Shown: in pieces, positions 7,126 to 16,648 of the stretch
Layout of the letters: each line of letters begins with the position of its first letter
Numbering within the stretch: position 1 is the first letter of the stretch
Source: Marseilla massiliensis
GTDB taxonomy: Bacteria > Bacteroidota > Bacteroidia > Bacteroidales > Bacteroidaceae
DNA length: 64,000 nucleotides
Assembly (NCBI RefSeq): GCF_016899955.1
Contig: NZ_JACJJL010000005.1
Span: 62,001 to 126,000, forward strand
Direction of reading: 5' to 3'
Position numbers and translations under genes: made by a program
The notes under the pieces: generated by a model
What the model saw: the letters and a program-made list of their open reading frames with translations, nothing else
The model's database searches: none
What the model was told of the DNA's origin: nothing

Positions 7126-10092
7126 ATGAAAACAGGAAAAATCTTACTGGCCTGCATAATGCTCACCGGGGCATCGCATGCAATGGCCGACAACGTTAAG
7201 ACCACCGAACGTGGCGTTGAAATCTACGTGGCCGACGCTTCGCCCGCGGCGGCCGGAATGGTCAGACTAAGCGTTATAACCGACAACATCGTGCGCGTGG
7301 AGGCCGTGCCGGGCGACAGTCTGCCAGCACCGCGTGCCAGCCTGATGGTGGTTCCGCAAGAGCCTTGCGGCCGATTCGACTGCACCGAGCGGGGCGACAG
7401 CATACATTTGACTACCCGCACGCTGCTCGTCAGCGTGAGCAAGGCCACGGGCGCCCTCGTGTTCAGAGACAGGGCATCGGGCCGTGTGCTGCTGCGCGAA
7501 ACGGCAAATGGCGGCAAGAGCTTCACCAAATACGTGTCGCCGCAGACCACGCTGCCCCCCAACTACCGACCGTCGGCGCCGGGCGAGGTCAACTGGGGCC
7601 GCCGTGAGCACCTCAACCGGCTCACCGAGGCCGACCGTACGGGCTACTCCTGGCACGCGCTGTTTGACAGTCCGGCCGACGAGGCGTTCTACGGACTGGG
7701 CCAGCATCAGTCGGAAGAGATGAACTACAAGGGCCGCAACGAAGAGCTTTTCCAGTATAACACCAAGGTGTCGGTGCCGTTTGTAATGAGCACACGGGGC
7801 TACGGACTGCTCTGGGACAGCTATTCGTATGGCAGGTGGGGCAACCCCGACGACTACCTACAGCTGGGCCGGGCTTTCAAGCTGCGCGACAAGGACGGAC
7901 AGGCCGGGGCGCTCACCGGCACATACACCGACAAACGGGGGCGCACGCTGACAAGGCGTGAAGACTCGATTTACTTTGAGCACTCTGGCGTGATAGGCAA
8001 CCTGCCGAAAGGATTCAACCTCGACGGGTCGTCGGTGATATACGAAGGCACCATAGAAGCCCCCACAACAGCCAACTATCACTTCATCCTTTACTACGCG
8101 GGCTACGTGAAAGTGTATCTCGACGACAGCCTGGCGGTGGCCGAGCGGTGGCGCACGGCATGGAACCCAAACTCATACAAGTTTACAGCACGGCTCACAA
8201 AGGGCCGCCCCGTGACGCTACGCATAGAGTGGAAGCCCGACGGGGGCACGTCGTACTGCGGCCTGAGGGCTGCCAGCCCGCTCACCGACGAGCAGCAGGG
8301 GCGCCTGTCGATATGGAGCGAAATGTCGCCGTCGATGGACTATTACTTCATTGCCGGAAGCTCGATGGACAGCATCATCAGCGGCTACAGGCGCCTTACG
8401 GGCCGCGCCCAGGTGATGCCCAAGTGGGCGCTGGGCTTCTGGCAGAGCCGCGAACGCTACAAGACGCAGGACGAGGTGCTGTCGACGCTCGCCGAGTTCC
8501 GCCGCAGGCGCATACCCATAGACAACATTGTGCAAGACTGGAACTACTGGGAAGACGACCAGTGGGGCAGCCACCGCTTCGACCCCAAGCGCTATCCCGA
8601 CCCGCAGCTGATGCTCGACAGCGTGCATGCCATGCACGGACGGTTCATGATATCTGTCTGGCCCAAGTTTTATTGCAACACCGACAACTACAGACAGCTC
8701 GACTCCAACGGCTGGATATACCGCCGGGCAGTGGCCGACTCCATACGCGACTGGGTAGGGCCGGGCTATGTCGGCTCGTTCTACGATGCCTACTCTGCCG
8801 GGGCGCGCAGGCTTTTCTGGAAACAGATGGACGACAACCTATACTCAAGATACGCAAAGGGAATAGACGCCTGGTGGATGGACGCATCTGAACCCAACGT
8901 GCGCGACTGCACCCCGATAGGCTACCGCAAGGCCCTATGCGGCCCCACGGCCCTGGGAACCAGCGACGAATACTTCAACGCATACTCCATTGTCAACGCC
9001 GACGCCATCTACAACGGGCAGCGATCTGCCGCCCCCGACCGCCGCGTGTTCCTGCTTACGCGCAGCGGTTTCGCCGGACTGCAACGCTACAGCACCGCCA
9101 CATGGAGCGGAGACATAGGCACCCGGTGGGAAGACATGCGCGCGCAAATGACCGCAGGCATCAATTTCTCCATGTCGGGAATACCGTTCTGGGGCATGGA
9201 CCAGGGCGGCTTCTGCGTCGAGAAACGGTATGTGGCCGCCCAGAAACTGTTTGACAAGACCGGAACGGAGAACGCCGACCTGGCCGAATGGCGCGAGCTG
9301 CAGGCACGCTGGAACCAGTTTGGGTGCTTCATACCGCTCTACCGGGCCCACGGCCAGTGGCCTCTGCGCGAGGCGTGGAACATTGCCCCCGAAGGGCATC
9401 CGGCCTACGAGAGCATCACTTTCTACCACAGGCTGCGCTACCGGCTCATGCCTTACCTCTACTCAATGGCCGGATGGGTGTGGCTGAAGGACTATACGAT
9501 GATGCGCGGACTGGCAATGGACTTTGCCGACGACCCCGCCGTGCGCAACATTGCCGACCAATGGATGTTCGGCCCGGCGCTCATGGCATGCCCTGTGAGC
9601 CGATACAAGGCGCGCAGCCGCGAGGTTTACCTGCCAAGGCAATGCGGTTGGTACGACCTGTACACGGGCCGCCACACAGCCGGAGGGCAAAAGCTGACCG
9701 CCGACGCCCCCTACGGCCGCATACCGGTCTTTGTGCGTGAGGGCGCAATAGTGCCATTCGGGCCGGCCATACAGTGGAGCGACGAACGACAGGCCGACAC
9801 GATTTGCCTTTACGTATATGCCGGGGCCGACGGCGAATTCATGCTCTACGAAGACGAAGGCACCAACTATAACTATGAGAAAGGGCTCTACTCTACCATC
9901 AGGATTGCCTACGACGACTCTTCGCGCCGCCTTACCATAGGGCCGAGGCAGGGCTCGTTTGACGGCATGCTCCGCCGCCGCAGTTTCCGCATCGTGTATG
10001 TGACGGCCGGGAAACCTGTGCCCATGAATCCCGACACCCGTGAAGGCAGGATGGCCGAATACAGCGGCAGCGAGGTGACCATTGACTTGTGA
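7126..10092 (+). CDS. GH31 alpha-glycosidase with PA14 insert, probable alpha-xylosidase
   Basis: 988 residues with a signal peptide (first 21 residues, ending SHAMA). Order: N-terminal beta-sandwich, a PA14 domain inserted at about 285-385, the (beta/alpha)8 catalytic domain, then C-terminal beta-domains. The catalytic nucleophile is Asp586 in WWMDASEPN, the GH31 signature; SGDIGTRWEDM carries the region of the acid/base. A PA14 insert at this place is known from alpha-xylosidases acting on xyloglucan fragments, so that activity is the best guess; alpha-glucosidase is the alternative. The GH3 gene follows after 19 nt, so the two probably act in sequence on oligosaccharides in the periplasm. 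Confidence 0.88.
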   Translation: MKTGKILLACIMLTGASHAMADNVKTTERGVEIYVADASPAAAGMVRLSVITDNIVRVEAVPGDSLPAPRASLMVVPQEPCGRFDCTERGDSIHLTTRTLLVSVSKATGALVFRDRASGRVLLRETANGGKSFTKYVSPQTTLPPNYRPSAPGEVNWGRREHLNRLTEADRTGYSWHALFDSPADEAFYGLGQHQSEEMNYKGRNEELFQYNTKVSVPFVMSTRGYGLLWDSYSYGRWGNPDDYLQLGRAFKLRDKDGQAGALTGTYTDKRGRTLTRREDSIYFEHSGVIGNLPKGFNLDGSSVIYEGTIEAPTTANYHFILYYAGYVKVYLDDSLAVAERWRTAWNPNSYKFTARLTKGRPVTLRIEWKPDGGTSYCGLRAASPLTDEQQGRLSIWSEMSPSMDYYFIAGSSMDSIISGYRRLTGRAQVMPKWALGFWQSRERYKTQDEVLSTLAEFRRRRIPIDNIVQDWNYWEDDQWGSHRFDPKRYPDPQLMLDSVHAMHGRFMISVWPKFYCNTDNYRQLDSNGWIYRRAVADSIRDWVGPGYVGSFYDAYSAGARRLFWKQMDDNLYSRYAKGIDAWWMDASEPNVRDCTPIGYRKALCGPTALGTSDEYFNAYSIVNADAIYNGQRSAAPDRRVFLLTRSGFAGLQRYSTATWSGDIGTRWEDMRAQMTAGINFSMSGIPFWGMDQGGFCVEKRYVAAQKLFDKTGTENADLAEWRELQARWNQFGCFIPLYRAHGQWPLREAWNIAPEGHPAYESITFYHRLRYRLMPYLYSMAGWVWLKDYTMMRGLAMDFADDPAVRNIADQWMFGPALMACPVSRYKARSREVYLPRQCGWYDLYTGRHTAGGQKLTADAPYGRIPVFVREGAIVPFGPAIQWSDERQADTICLYVYAGADGEFMLYEDEGTNYNYEKGLYSTIRIAYDDSSRRLTIGPRQGSFDGMLRRRSFRIVYVTAGKPVPMNPDTREGRMAEYSGSEVTIDL

Positions 10093-10111
10093 AACAACAA
10101 CAATGCACAAT

Positions 10112-12310
10112 ATGAAAAGAATATTATTGCAAATCATTGCCGCGGCAGCCACGCTACATGCCGCCGCACAGACCGAGACGCCCACCTACCTCAATCCGGG
10201 GGCCACGGTGGAGGAGCGCGTGCAGGATGCGCTGAGCCGCATGACGCTGCACGAGAAGGTGCAGATACTGCACGCACAGAGCAAGTTTTCGTCGGCCGGG
10301 GTGCCCAGGCTCGGCATCAGGCAGCTTAACATGGCCGACGGGCCGCACGGCGTGCGCGAGGAGATAGAGTGGAACTCGTGGAGCCCGGCGCGCTGGACCA
10401 ACGACTCGTGTGTGGCGTTCCCGTCGCTGACGTGCCTTGCCGCTACATGGAACCGCGACCTGGCCACGCTCTACGGCGACGCCGTGAGCGAGGAGTTTGC
10501 ATACCGCGGAAAGGACATCATGCTCGGCCCGGGCACCACGATAGCACGCATGCCGCTCAACGGAAGGGCGTTTGAGTATATGGGCGAAGACCCCTTCCTG
10601 GCCGGCGAGCTGGCTTCCGGCTACATAAGGGCGGCCCAGGCCAACGGCGTGGCATGCTGCCTGAAGCACTTCGCGCTCAACAACCAGGAGGTGGGACGAA
10701 TGACGGTGAACGTCAACGTCGACGAGCGCGCCCTGCGCGAGATATACCTGCCGGCCTTCGAGAAATGCGTAAAGAAAGGCGGCCTGTGGACTATAATGGG
10801 CTCATACAACAAGTGGCTCAACGCACACTGCTGCCACAACGACTCGCTGCTGAACGGAATACTGAAGCGCGAATGGGGCTTTGACGGCGCCGTGGTGAGC
10901 GACTGGGGCGGCACCCACGACACTTGGCAGGCGGCAACGGGAGGGCTCGACCTTGAGATGGGCACGGGCACCGACGGCAAGACCACCGACAAGAGCCTGG
11001 GCTACAACACATACTACCTGGCCGACGCCTTCGAGAAGCTGGTTAGAGAGGGCAAGGTGCCCATGTCTACGCTCGACGACAAGGCAGCAAGGGTGCTGCG
11101 CACGATATTCCGCACGGCCATGAACCCGAAGAAGGCCGTGGGCTCCATGTGCTCGGAAGCCCACTATGAGGCCTGCAGCCGCATAGGCGAAGAGGGGGTG
11201 GTGCTGCTGCGCAACAAGGGCTCGATGCTGCCAATCGACGCCGACCGCTATGGCCGCATACTCGTGGTGGGCGACAATGCCGTGAGAAACATGAGCGAAG
11301 GGGGCGGCTCTTCCGAGCTGAAGACGCGCATGGACATATCGCCCCTCGAAGGGCTCAGGGCCGTATATGGCGACAAGGTAGACTTTGCCAGGGGCTACTA
11401 TGCCGGGCGCGCGCTGTATGCCAAGGCCGACAAGCTGGACCCCGACTCGCTGGCGGCACTGCGCAATGAGGCCCTTGAAAAAGCCAGGCAGGCCGACCTG
11501 ATAATCTTCATAGGCGGAATGAACAAGAACGGGTATGAAGACTGCGAGAACTCTGACCGCAAAAGCTACGACCTGTCTTACGGCCAGAACGAACTGATAG
11601 AGGCTTTGGCCGCCGTGCAAAAGAACATAGTGGTGGTCACCTACGGTGGCAACGCCTACGCCACGCCATGGCTCGACAAGGTGAAAGCCTTGTTACACTG
11701 CTGGTATCTCGGCTCCATGTCGGGGCAGACGCTGGCCGACGTGCTGTCGGGCAAGGTCAACCCCAGCGGCAAGCTGCCCGTGACGTTTGCCCGTGAGCAG
11801 TCAGACTACCCTTGCTTCAGATACGGGGCCGAGGGCTATCCGGGCGTCGACGGGCAGGTGTATTACAAAGAGGGCATCTATGTGGGCTACCGATGGTTTG
11901 ACACCAAGGGCGTGGAGCCGCAGTTCCCATTCGGGTTCGGACTAAGCTACACCACCTTCAAGTATGGCCGCCCCAGGCTCTCGGCCGACAGCATGGATGC
12001 CGGCGGCAAGATAACGCTGACCGTCGACGTGACCAACACGGGCAGCCGCAAGGGCAAGGAGACAGTGCAACTGTACATAGGCGACGAGGAAGCAAGCGTT
12101 GACAGGCCCGACAAAGAGCTGAAAGGCTTTGAGAAAGTGGAGCTTGAACCGGGCCAGACAAAGACCGTAAGGTTTGACATCACAGCCGAAATGCTGAGTT
12201 TCTGGTCTGACAAGACGCATGGCTGGACAGCCGAGCCCGGCCGCTTCAAGGCCTATGTGTGCGCCAGCCAGACCGACGTCAGGGGCACGGCAGGGTTCAG
12301 TCTGCACTGA
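10112..12310 (+). CDS. GH3 beta-glycosidase
   Basis: 732 residues from the ATG at 10112, chosen because it opens a clean signal peptide (MKRILLQIIAAAATLHAAAQ); ATG 10103 is also possible. The GH3 N-terminal barrel, the alpha/beta sandwich and a C-terminal fibronectin-III-like domain (about 635-715, ending KTVRFDITAEML) are all present. Asp264 in VVSDWGG is the nucleophile. KHFALNNQE is the other strongly conserved block. Likely a beta-glucosidase or beta-xylosidase removing terminal sugars from oligosaccharides. Second gene of the GH31-GH3 operon. Confidence 0.9.
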   Translation: MKRILLQIIAAAATLHAAAQTETPTYLNPGATVEERVQDALSRMTLHEKVQILHAQSKFSSAGVPRLGIRQLNMADGPHGVREEIEWNSWSPARWTNDSCVAFPSLTCLAATWNRDLATLYGDAVSEEFAYRGKDIMLGPGTTIARMPLNGRAFEYMGEDPFLAGELASGYIRAAQANGVACCLKHFALNNQEVGRMTVNVNVDERALREIYLPAFEKCVKKGGLWTIMGSYNKWLNAHCCHNDSLLNGILKREWGFDGAVVSDWGGTHDTWQAATGGLDLEMGTGTDGKTTDKSLGYNTYYLADAFEKLVREGKVPMSTLDDKAARVLRTIFRTAMNPKKAVGSMCSEAHYEACSRIGEEGVVLLRNKGSMLPIDADRYGRILVVGDNAVRNMSEGGGSSELKTRMDISPLEGLRAVYGDKVDFARGYYAGRALYAKADKLDPDSLAALRNEALEKARQADLIIFIGGMNKNGYEDCENSDRKSYDLSYGQNELIEALAAVQKNIVVVTYGGNAYATPWLDKVKALLHCWYLGSMSGQTLADVLSGKVNPSGKLPVTFAREQSDYPCFRYGAEGYPGVDGQVYYKEGIYVGYRWFDTKGVEPQFPFGFGLSYTTFKYGRPRLSADSMDAGGKITLTVDVTNTGSRKGKETVQLYIGDEEASVDRPDKELKGFEKVELEPGQTKTVRFDITAEMLSFWSDKTHGWTAEPGRFKAYVCASQTDVRGTAGFSLH

Positions 12311-12361
12311 GAAAAAACACAACATCAACGCCACCGCGGCCCCGCCATGGCCCCATTGCCG

Positions 12362-12449
12362 GGCCAAACGGGTCCCGTGGCCCAGCCAAACAGGCCGTTT
12401 GGCACCCTGGGAAAGGCCGTTTTGCAAGTCAAAACGGCCTTTTTCGCAA
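12362..12449. repeat. 22-nt phased pseudo-palindrome array B, with terminator-like hairpin
   Basis: Four units centred at 12372, 12394, 12416 and 12438, exactly 22 nt apart. The last two are inverted to one another and form a hairpin: AAAGGCCGTTTTG (12412-12424), 5-nt loop, complement (12430-12442), followed by TTTT, so it could terminate the GH3 transcript. On the right the flank AACCCACTGTCCATCAGC resembles that of array E. Confidence 0.8.
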
Positions 12450-12548
12450 CCCACTGTCCATCAGCACATTGAACCTTGCGACAGCCTTGGCGAAACTGTT
12501 TTACACAAAAATCGGGGCAACCGATGTAAATTTAAAGTGGAAAATCAC

Positions 12549-12556
12549 TAACTTTG
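12549..12556 (+). promoter_or_regulatory. -7 element TAACTTTG upstream of trmO
   Basis: TAACTTTG followed by C matches the Bacteroidetes -7 consensus and implies a transcript start near 12563. This supports the ATG at 12627 over an in-frame ATG at 12558, which would lie at or before the start of the RNA. Confidence 0.5.
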
Positions 12557-12626
12557 CATGGCCGCAACAACCGCCGACGGCTGCCGGCCGCACGCGAAAA
12601 CCACGAAAAAGCATCTGCAGAAATCA

Positions 12627-13307
12627 ATGGAGATAAAACCGATAGCACACTTCCGCTCACCCTTCGCCACCAAGTTTGGCATACCGCGCCAAAGCGGCAT
12701 AGTGCCGCAACTGCGCGGCAGGATAATAATGGAGCCGCAATATGCCTCGGCCGAGGCACTGCGCGGGCTCGACGGATTCGACTACCTGTGGCTCGTCTGG
12801 GGCTTCTCGGCCAACGCCGGTGCCCCCGTCCACCTCACGGTGCGCCCTCCGCGTCTCGGCGGCAATGCGCGCATGGGGGTGTTTGCCACCCGGTCGCCAT
12901 TCCGGCCAAACGGCCTCGGCCTGTCGTCGGTAAGGCTGGAAGGCGTAAGTGTCGACACGGCCGAAGGCGCCGTGATAACCGTTTCGGGCGCCGACCTCAT
13001 GGACGGCACGCCCATCTACGACATAAAGCCCTACGTGGCGTTCACCGACAGCCACGCCGCCGCACGCAGCGGCTTTGCCGACACCGAGCGATGGGGCACG
13101 CTGAAAGTGGAATACGACAAGGAAACGCTCGGCTGCATGGACGGCGCTGAGGCCGAGGCGCTGCTGCGTGTGCTCGAGCAAGACCCCCGCCCGCAATACC
13201 ACGACGACCCTCAGCGCATCTACGGCATGCCCTACGGGCAGTGGGACGTGCGCTTCAGGGTGGCCGACGGCATACTGACAATAGTCGAGATAGTTGGAAG
13301 CCGGTGA
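12627..13307 (+). CDS. trmO: tRNA (N6-threonylcarbamoyladenosine-37-N6)-methyltransferase TrmO
   Basis: 226 residues from MEIKPIAHFRSPF. TrmO (YaeB/TsaA family) uses S-adenosylmethionine to methylate t6A37 in a subset of tRNAs. Visible blocks: FRSPFATKFGIPRQSG near the start, GFDYLWLVW, RPPRLGG, GVFATRSPFRPNGLGLS (the family signature) and DIKPYVAF. A second domain (about 150-226) holds the C-terminal PQYHDDPQRIYG motif common in the family. Length is as expected. Convergent with the DUF4230 gene only 8 nt away. Confidence 0.92.
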   Translation: MEIKPIAHFRSPFATKFGIPRQSGIVPQLRGRIIMEPQYASAEALRGLDGFDYLWLVWGFSANAGAPVHLTVRPPRLGGNARMGVFATRSPFRPNGLGLSSVRLEGVSVDTAEGAVITVSGADLMDGTPIYDIKPYVAFTDSHAAARSGFADTERWGTLKVEYDKETLGCMDGAEAEALLRVLEQDPRPQYHDDPQRIYGMPYGQWDVRFRVADGILTIVEIVGSR

Positions 13308-13314
13308 CGGCAGC

Positions 13315-13920
13315 CTACTGCTTGGCAAACCTGACAACGATGTTCTCAAAGCCCATGGCGCGCAACATGTTGCGGAACTGGGCGTCGGCGTTGTTCTCTG
13401 CGCTCTTTATGTTGGCCTCGGTAAACCCGTGGCTCAACATCTGGCTGTAGGCCCTGCGGTACAAGGCCTCGCGGTCGGCTGCCGACCAACGGCCGCTTTC
13501 AAAGAACGACTTGGTTCGGGCCTCGTCTATGAAGTCGTGGTCGAGAAGGCTGATGGGCGGCAGCGTCACCGTGACCGAGTCGCCGCTGGCCACTATCCAG
13601 CCCGGCTTGGCTTGGCCGAGGTCTACGCCGAAGCGCAACGTTCCGTAATAAATGCGCACCAGATGGTCGTCGCTGAAAATGCCGCGGCGCACGGTGTCCA
13701 CCAGCTCCTCGTCTGTTACAGACAGAAACTCCCACTGCCCGATGGCCTTGATTGAGCGTATCTGCTCGGGCGTTATGTCTATCTTCTTGTCCGACCCTAT
13801 GCTTACCGTGCTGTTGTGGGCCGTGTGGCCCACCCAAAAGAAAGCGGCAAGCACAGCCACGGCAATGACGGCCACCGCCACAATGCGGGCCTTTGATATG
13901 TTATTGAGCAGTTTTTTCAT
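13315..13920 (-). CDS. DUF4230 domain protein (second of pair)
   Basis: 201 residues with an N-terminal signal anchor (about 12-32, ARIVAVAVIAVAVLAAFFWV) and an extracytoplasmic DUF4230 domain. Motifs shared with its neighbour: the VTLPPISLLDHDFIDEARTKSFFESG block and a C-terminal AMGFENIVVRF. DUF4230 proteins are common in Bacteroidetes and have no assigned function. Its start overlaps the stop of the upstream DUF4230 gene by 4 nt, so the two are translationally coupled paralogues. Confidence 0.85.
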   Translation of the reverse strand: MKKLLNNISKARIVAVAVIAVAVLAAFFWVGHTAHNSTVSIGSDKKIDITPEQIRSIKAIGQWEFLSVTDEELVDTVRRGIFSDDHLVRIYYGTLRFGVDLGQAKPGWIVASGDSVTVTLPPISLLDHDFIDEARTKSFFESGRWSAADREALYRRAYSQMLSHGFTEANIKSAENNADAQFRNMLRAMGFENIVVRFAKQ

Positions 13921-14597
13921 CTTTCAACGGTTGAGTTGTCAAGTAAAACGCTTATGTCACGCTCTGTAAAATCCTTTCGGAAAGCTATAGTGATGTCGCT
14001 CTCGGCATAGCCCATCTGCTTTATCATGGGTATAAGCACGCGGGCGGCGTTGTCGCGAGCCGTCTCAATGATACCCAGACGCGGTATGCTCGCAATTATC
14101 GACGCCCGCCCCTGCTGCTCAAAACTGGCCATCTCGGCATCGGTGAAGTGCGAACGTGTGAACGAAACATACTCCTTGGTGTTCTTGTGGTCTACCTTGC
14201 TGCTTGTCAAGGCCACCTTCGGGTCGGGCAGTATCACGGTAATCTTGTTACCACGGCGCTCGATGTTGCGCTCTGAAAAGCCCTCAAAGTCGATGTATGC
14301 CTTCAGTGTGGCGTCCATGGGGATGGCTATCTTTCGGTCGCCGAGGGGCAGCTTCACGTTGAAGTCGCGCTTGAGCACGCTCCCCTTGAGCCTTACTATG
14401 TCGTCGTAAGTCACAATCTTGTGTATGTTATACTCGGCGGTGTACAGCCGCGAGCACTTCTGTACCTGCATGATTAGCATGGGTATGGTGTCGATGGCCC
14501 TGTATTCGGCCTTGGGCTTGGCCTCCTTGCGCTGCGTGCAGCCACACAACACAAAGGCAACCGCCATGGCATAAAGTGCAAAACGTCTCATATTCAT
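13917..14597 (-). CDS. DUF4230 lipoprotein (first of pair)
   Basis: 226 residues. The start MNMRRFALYAMAVAFVLCGC is a lipoprotein signal with Cys20 as the lipidation site. The DUF4230 domain follows, with ITVILPDPKVALTSS and the C-terminal GYAESDITIAFR. Unlike its partner it is predicted to be anchored by lipid rather than a membrane helix. A minus-strand TATATTTG (14742-14735) is a plausible -7 element. Function unknown. Confidence 0.85.
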   Translation of the reverse strand: MNMRRFALYAMAVAFVLCGCTQRKEAKPKAEYRAIDTIPMLIMQVQKCSRLYTAEYNIHKIVTYDDIVRLKGSVLKRDFNVKLPLGDRKIAIPMDATLKAYIDFEGFSERNIERRGNKITVILPDPKVALTSSKVDHKNTKEYVSFTRSHFTDAEMASFEQQGRASIIASIPRLGIIETARDNAARVLIPMIKQMGYAESDITIAFRKDFTERDISVLLDNSTVER

Positions 14598-14945
14598 TCA
14601 TTGGTTGATGCACGGCCGGCGGCAACGGGCCTGCGGCGGCACGCTGCTTGCGGGGCTGCATGACGCCCGGAAGCCTGCAACCGGGGAGCTGGAAGGCCGG
14701 GGGGCACTGCTGCCGAAGCCGTGGTTGTTGACTGCAAATATACTGAAAATATCGGTATCGGGCACACACCAGCCATGATTTATTGCCGTTCTGGGCGCCA
14801 AAAGACAGAAAAATGGAAAACATTTTCGGTGATATACAATAATTTTTTGAATCTCACGTTAAACCAATAGAAGCCATAAACGTCATAATAATGGTTGCAG
14901 CCAATATAATTTACAAGAACATTTGACGAATAAAAAAGCAAAGTC
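14598..14945. other. Divergent intergenic region
   Basis: About 350 nt between the DUF4230 pair and the DUF4890 gene. The DUF4230 side is GC-rich, with a minus-strand -7-like TATATTTG at 14742-14735. The right half is AT-rich and no good -7 is seen for the plus gene. Nothing else recognisable. Confidence 0.4.
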
Positions 14946-15416
14946 ATGAAGAAGATAATATTAGGACTGATGGCCGCTATGACGATTGGCACTACGGCAA
15001 TGGCTCAAAGCCAGGTTGCAGACAGGAGCGAGATGATACAGAAACGCACCGAGTCGGTAGCCAAGAAATACGGACTGAGCGACGAGCAAAAGCAAAAGCT
15101 GCTCGAACTCAACACCAAGTATGCCGACATTATGGGGCCGTCGATGCGCATGCACGGCAACCGCGGCAATGGCGGTGCAATGAGGCAAAGGCCTGGTTCG
15201 AACTTCGGGGCACGGCCTGAAAACGGCGACTCGGCGGCACTGGGGCGGTTCAGGCTCAGCGAAGAGCAAAGGGCCAGGCTTGACGAAAGGCGCAAGCAGA
15301 TGAACGAGCAGCGCGAAGCCTACAACAAGGAGCTGCAAGCGATAATGTCTGACGAACAATACAAAAGCTACACGGCCGACATGGAAAAGCTCTTGCAGCG
15401 CAGGCCGAGGAAATAA
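14946..15416 (+). CDS. DUF4890-type periplasmic protein, Spy-like
   Basis: 156 residues with a signal peptide (MKKIILGLMAAMTIGTTAMA). The mature part is helical, highly charged and has two LSDEQK/LSEEQR motifs (about residues 42-48 and 101-107), each followed by a long helix. This layout recalls the LTxxQ repeats of Spy/CpxP chaperones and matches DUF4890 proteins of Bacteroidales. The linker (60-95) is rich in Gly, Arg, Asn and Met. A role in periplasmic protein stress is inferred only from this resemblance. Confidence 0.75.
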   Translation: MKKIILGLMAAMTIGTTAMAQSQVADRSEMIQKRTESVAKKYGLSDEQKQKLLELNTKYADIMGPSMRMHGNRGNGGAMRQRPGSNFGARPENGDSAALGRFRLSEEQRARLDERRKQMNEQREAYNKELQAIMSDEQYKSYTADMEKLLQRRPRK

Positions 15417-15530
15417 AAGGAACATAGTGATTTAGGTTAATTATATGTTATAGGATGGCAAGCGTGCCATGAATTGGTTATTATCGGTAGAAGTTGTTTA
15501 GGAAAAAATGTATTTTTAGGATAGCTCACG

Positions 15531-15564
15531 GTGCGCCCCACAATTGTGGGGCGCACTTATTTTT
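15531..15564 (+). terminator. Rho-independent terminator after the DUF4890 gene
   Basis: A perfect 26-nt palindrome (15531-15556, arms GTGCGCCCCACAA) is followed by TTATTTTT. Strong stem and T-run make this the clearest intrinsic terminator in the window. It lies 115 nt after the stop codon. Confidence 0.8.
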
Positions 15565-15671
15565 ACATGCCAACGCCAAGGCTGTTGCGCATTCCACCCT
15601 GTCGTCATGGTCGCAAAAGCCCGGGCGATGCCGATAATGGCCAGCCGAAGGCCATAAGCATGGCATGAAGC

Positions 15672-15703
15672 ATTGCCAGTGTCGCTTTTTTTTCGTACCT
15701 TTG
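15672..15703 (+). promoter_or_regulatory. Promoter of the small lipoprotein gene
   Basis: ATTG (15672-15675), 20-nt spacer and TACCTTTG (15696-15703) match the Bacteroidetes -33/-7 pattern. Predicted leader about 85 nt. Confidence 0.6.
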
Positions 15704-15795
15704 CACAGGTTTTGCTGCACTCGGGCCACGGCAGGCATAATGGCAGGGTTCCCGTTTGCACCATCCGTTCCAGACAAACAAACACAAAGACCCAG

Positions 15796-16344
15796 ATGAA
15801 AAGAATCATTCCCATGCTCGCAGCAGGACTGTTAGCGGCAGCCGTCGCTGGATGTGGCGGCAAGAAAGAGAGCGACACCATCATCGCCCCGAAACTTGAA
15901 AAGAAGAAACCATCGGCACCGATACGCATGCAAGATTACACGCAAACGCGTGAGATAGAATGGAACGGGAACAGGCTGGTGAGCGAAATACGCCGCACGG
16001 CCGACGACAGCCTGGCCATGGTGACCGACGAAACAGGGCAGAAGTTTGTGGACAACAGCATCGAGCTCGTGGTGAGAAGGGCCGACGGGAGTGTCTTCTT
16101 CAAGAAAACGTTCACCAAAGAGGCCTTCGACCAGTACCTGGACAACGACTACCGCAAGACGGGAATACTCGAAGGGCTCGTTTTCGACAGGGTTGACGAA
16201 AGCTCACTGAGGTTTGCCGCCAGTGTGAGCCACCCACAGACGGATGAGTACATACCGCTCATCGTGACCGTATCTAAGGCTGGCAAGTTGGGCATTGAGC
16301 GCGACACGCAGCTCGACACCAGCTCAATCGAGGAGGAAGAATAA
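15796..16344 (+). CDS. Small lipoprotein, DUF4738-like
   Basis: 182 residues from the ATG at 15796. An upstream in-frame ATG at 15673 lies before the promoter and is rejected. MKRIIPMLAAGLLAAAVAGC is a lipoprotein signal with Cys20 lipidated. The mature part has alternating polar beta strands (for example NSIELVVRRADGSVFFKKTF) and an acidic tail. It resembles DUF4738 lipoproteins of Prevotella; the assignment is from memory of family features. Function unknown. Single-gene unit with its own promoter. Confidence 0.7.
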   Translation: MKRIIPMLAAGLLAAAVAGCGGKKESDTIIAPKLEKKKPSAPIRMQDYTQTREIEWNGNRLVSEIRRTADDSLAMVTDETGQKFVDNSIELVVRRADGSVFFKKTFTKEAFDQYLDNDYRKTGILEGLVFDRVDESSLRFAASVSHPQTDEYIPLIVTVSKAGKLGIERDTQLDTSSIEEEE

Positions 16345-16364
16345 GGCAACTCTACCTTGCCTCC

Positions 16365-16425
16365 TATCGTTTGCCAGACCGGCAGAAGGCTGCCTGATCC
16401 CCCGTGCCACGCCCGCCAAACGATA
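16365..16425. terminator. Stem-loop after the small lipoprotein gene
   Basis: Arms TATCGTTTG (16365-16373) and its complement (16417-16425) enclose GGCA/TGCC inner arms; the right arm is followed by AAAACA. It may end either the plus or the convergent minus transcript. Confidence 0.4.
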
Positions 16426-16561
16426 AAACACGCATGCTGCCACCTTGCTTGCGGCTTCGCAACGGAATGGCGCGCCACGCCCCGGGCTGTGGCCAAAAGC
16501 GCCATGCACGGCGACGGCATGGTGGCGGTTGTGAATTCAACGCCATTCAGGGATGGAAAAC

Positions 16562-16614
16562 AAGGCTTGCCCGACGGCCAACGGCATTTCGCCGGCCGCC
16601 GGGCAAGCCTTTTC
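16562..16614. terminator. Bidirectional terminator between convergent genes
   Basis: Twelve-nt arms AAGGCTTGCCCG (16562-16573) and complement (16600-16611), with an inner GC-rich stem, are followed by TTT. The element lies just past the end of the HAD gene (minus) and downstream of the lipoprotein gene (plus). Confidence 0.6.
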
Positions 16615-16648
16615 ATGCCTCCATCGGCTGCATTGGCGGCATATGGCA

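Noticed and set aside
12558..12626. N-terminal extension of TrmO from the ATG at 12558
   Set aside because: The extension has no family similarity and begins at the predicted transcript start; the ATG at 12627 gives the normal N-terminus.
15673..15795. Upstream start of the small lipoprotein gene
   Set aside because: It would place the promoter inside the gene and bury the lipoprotein signal.
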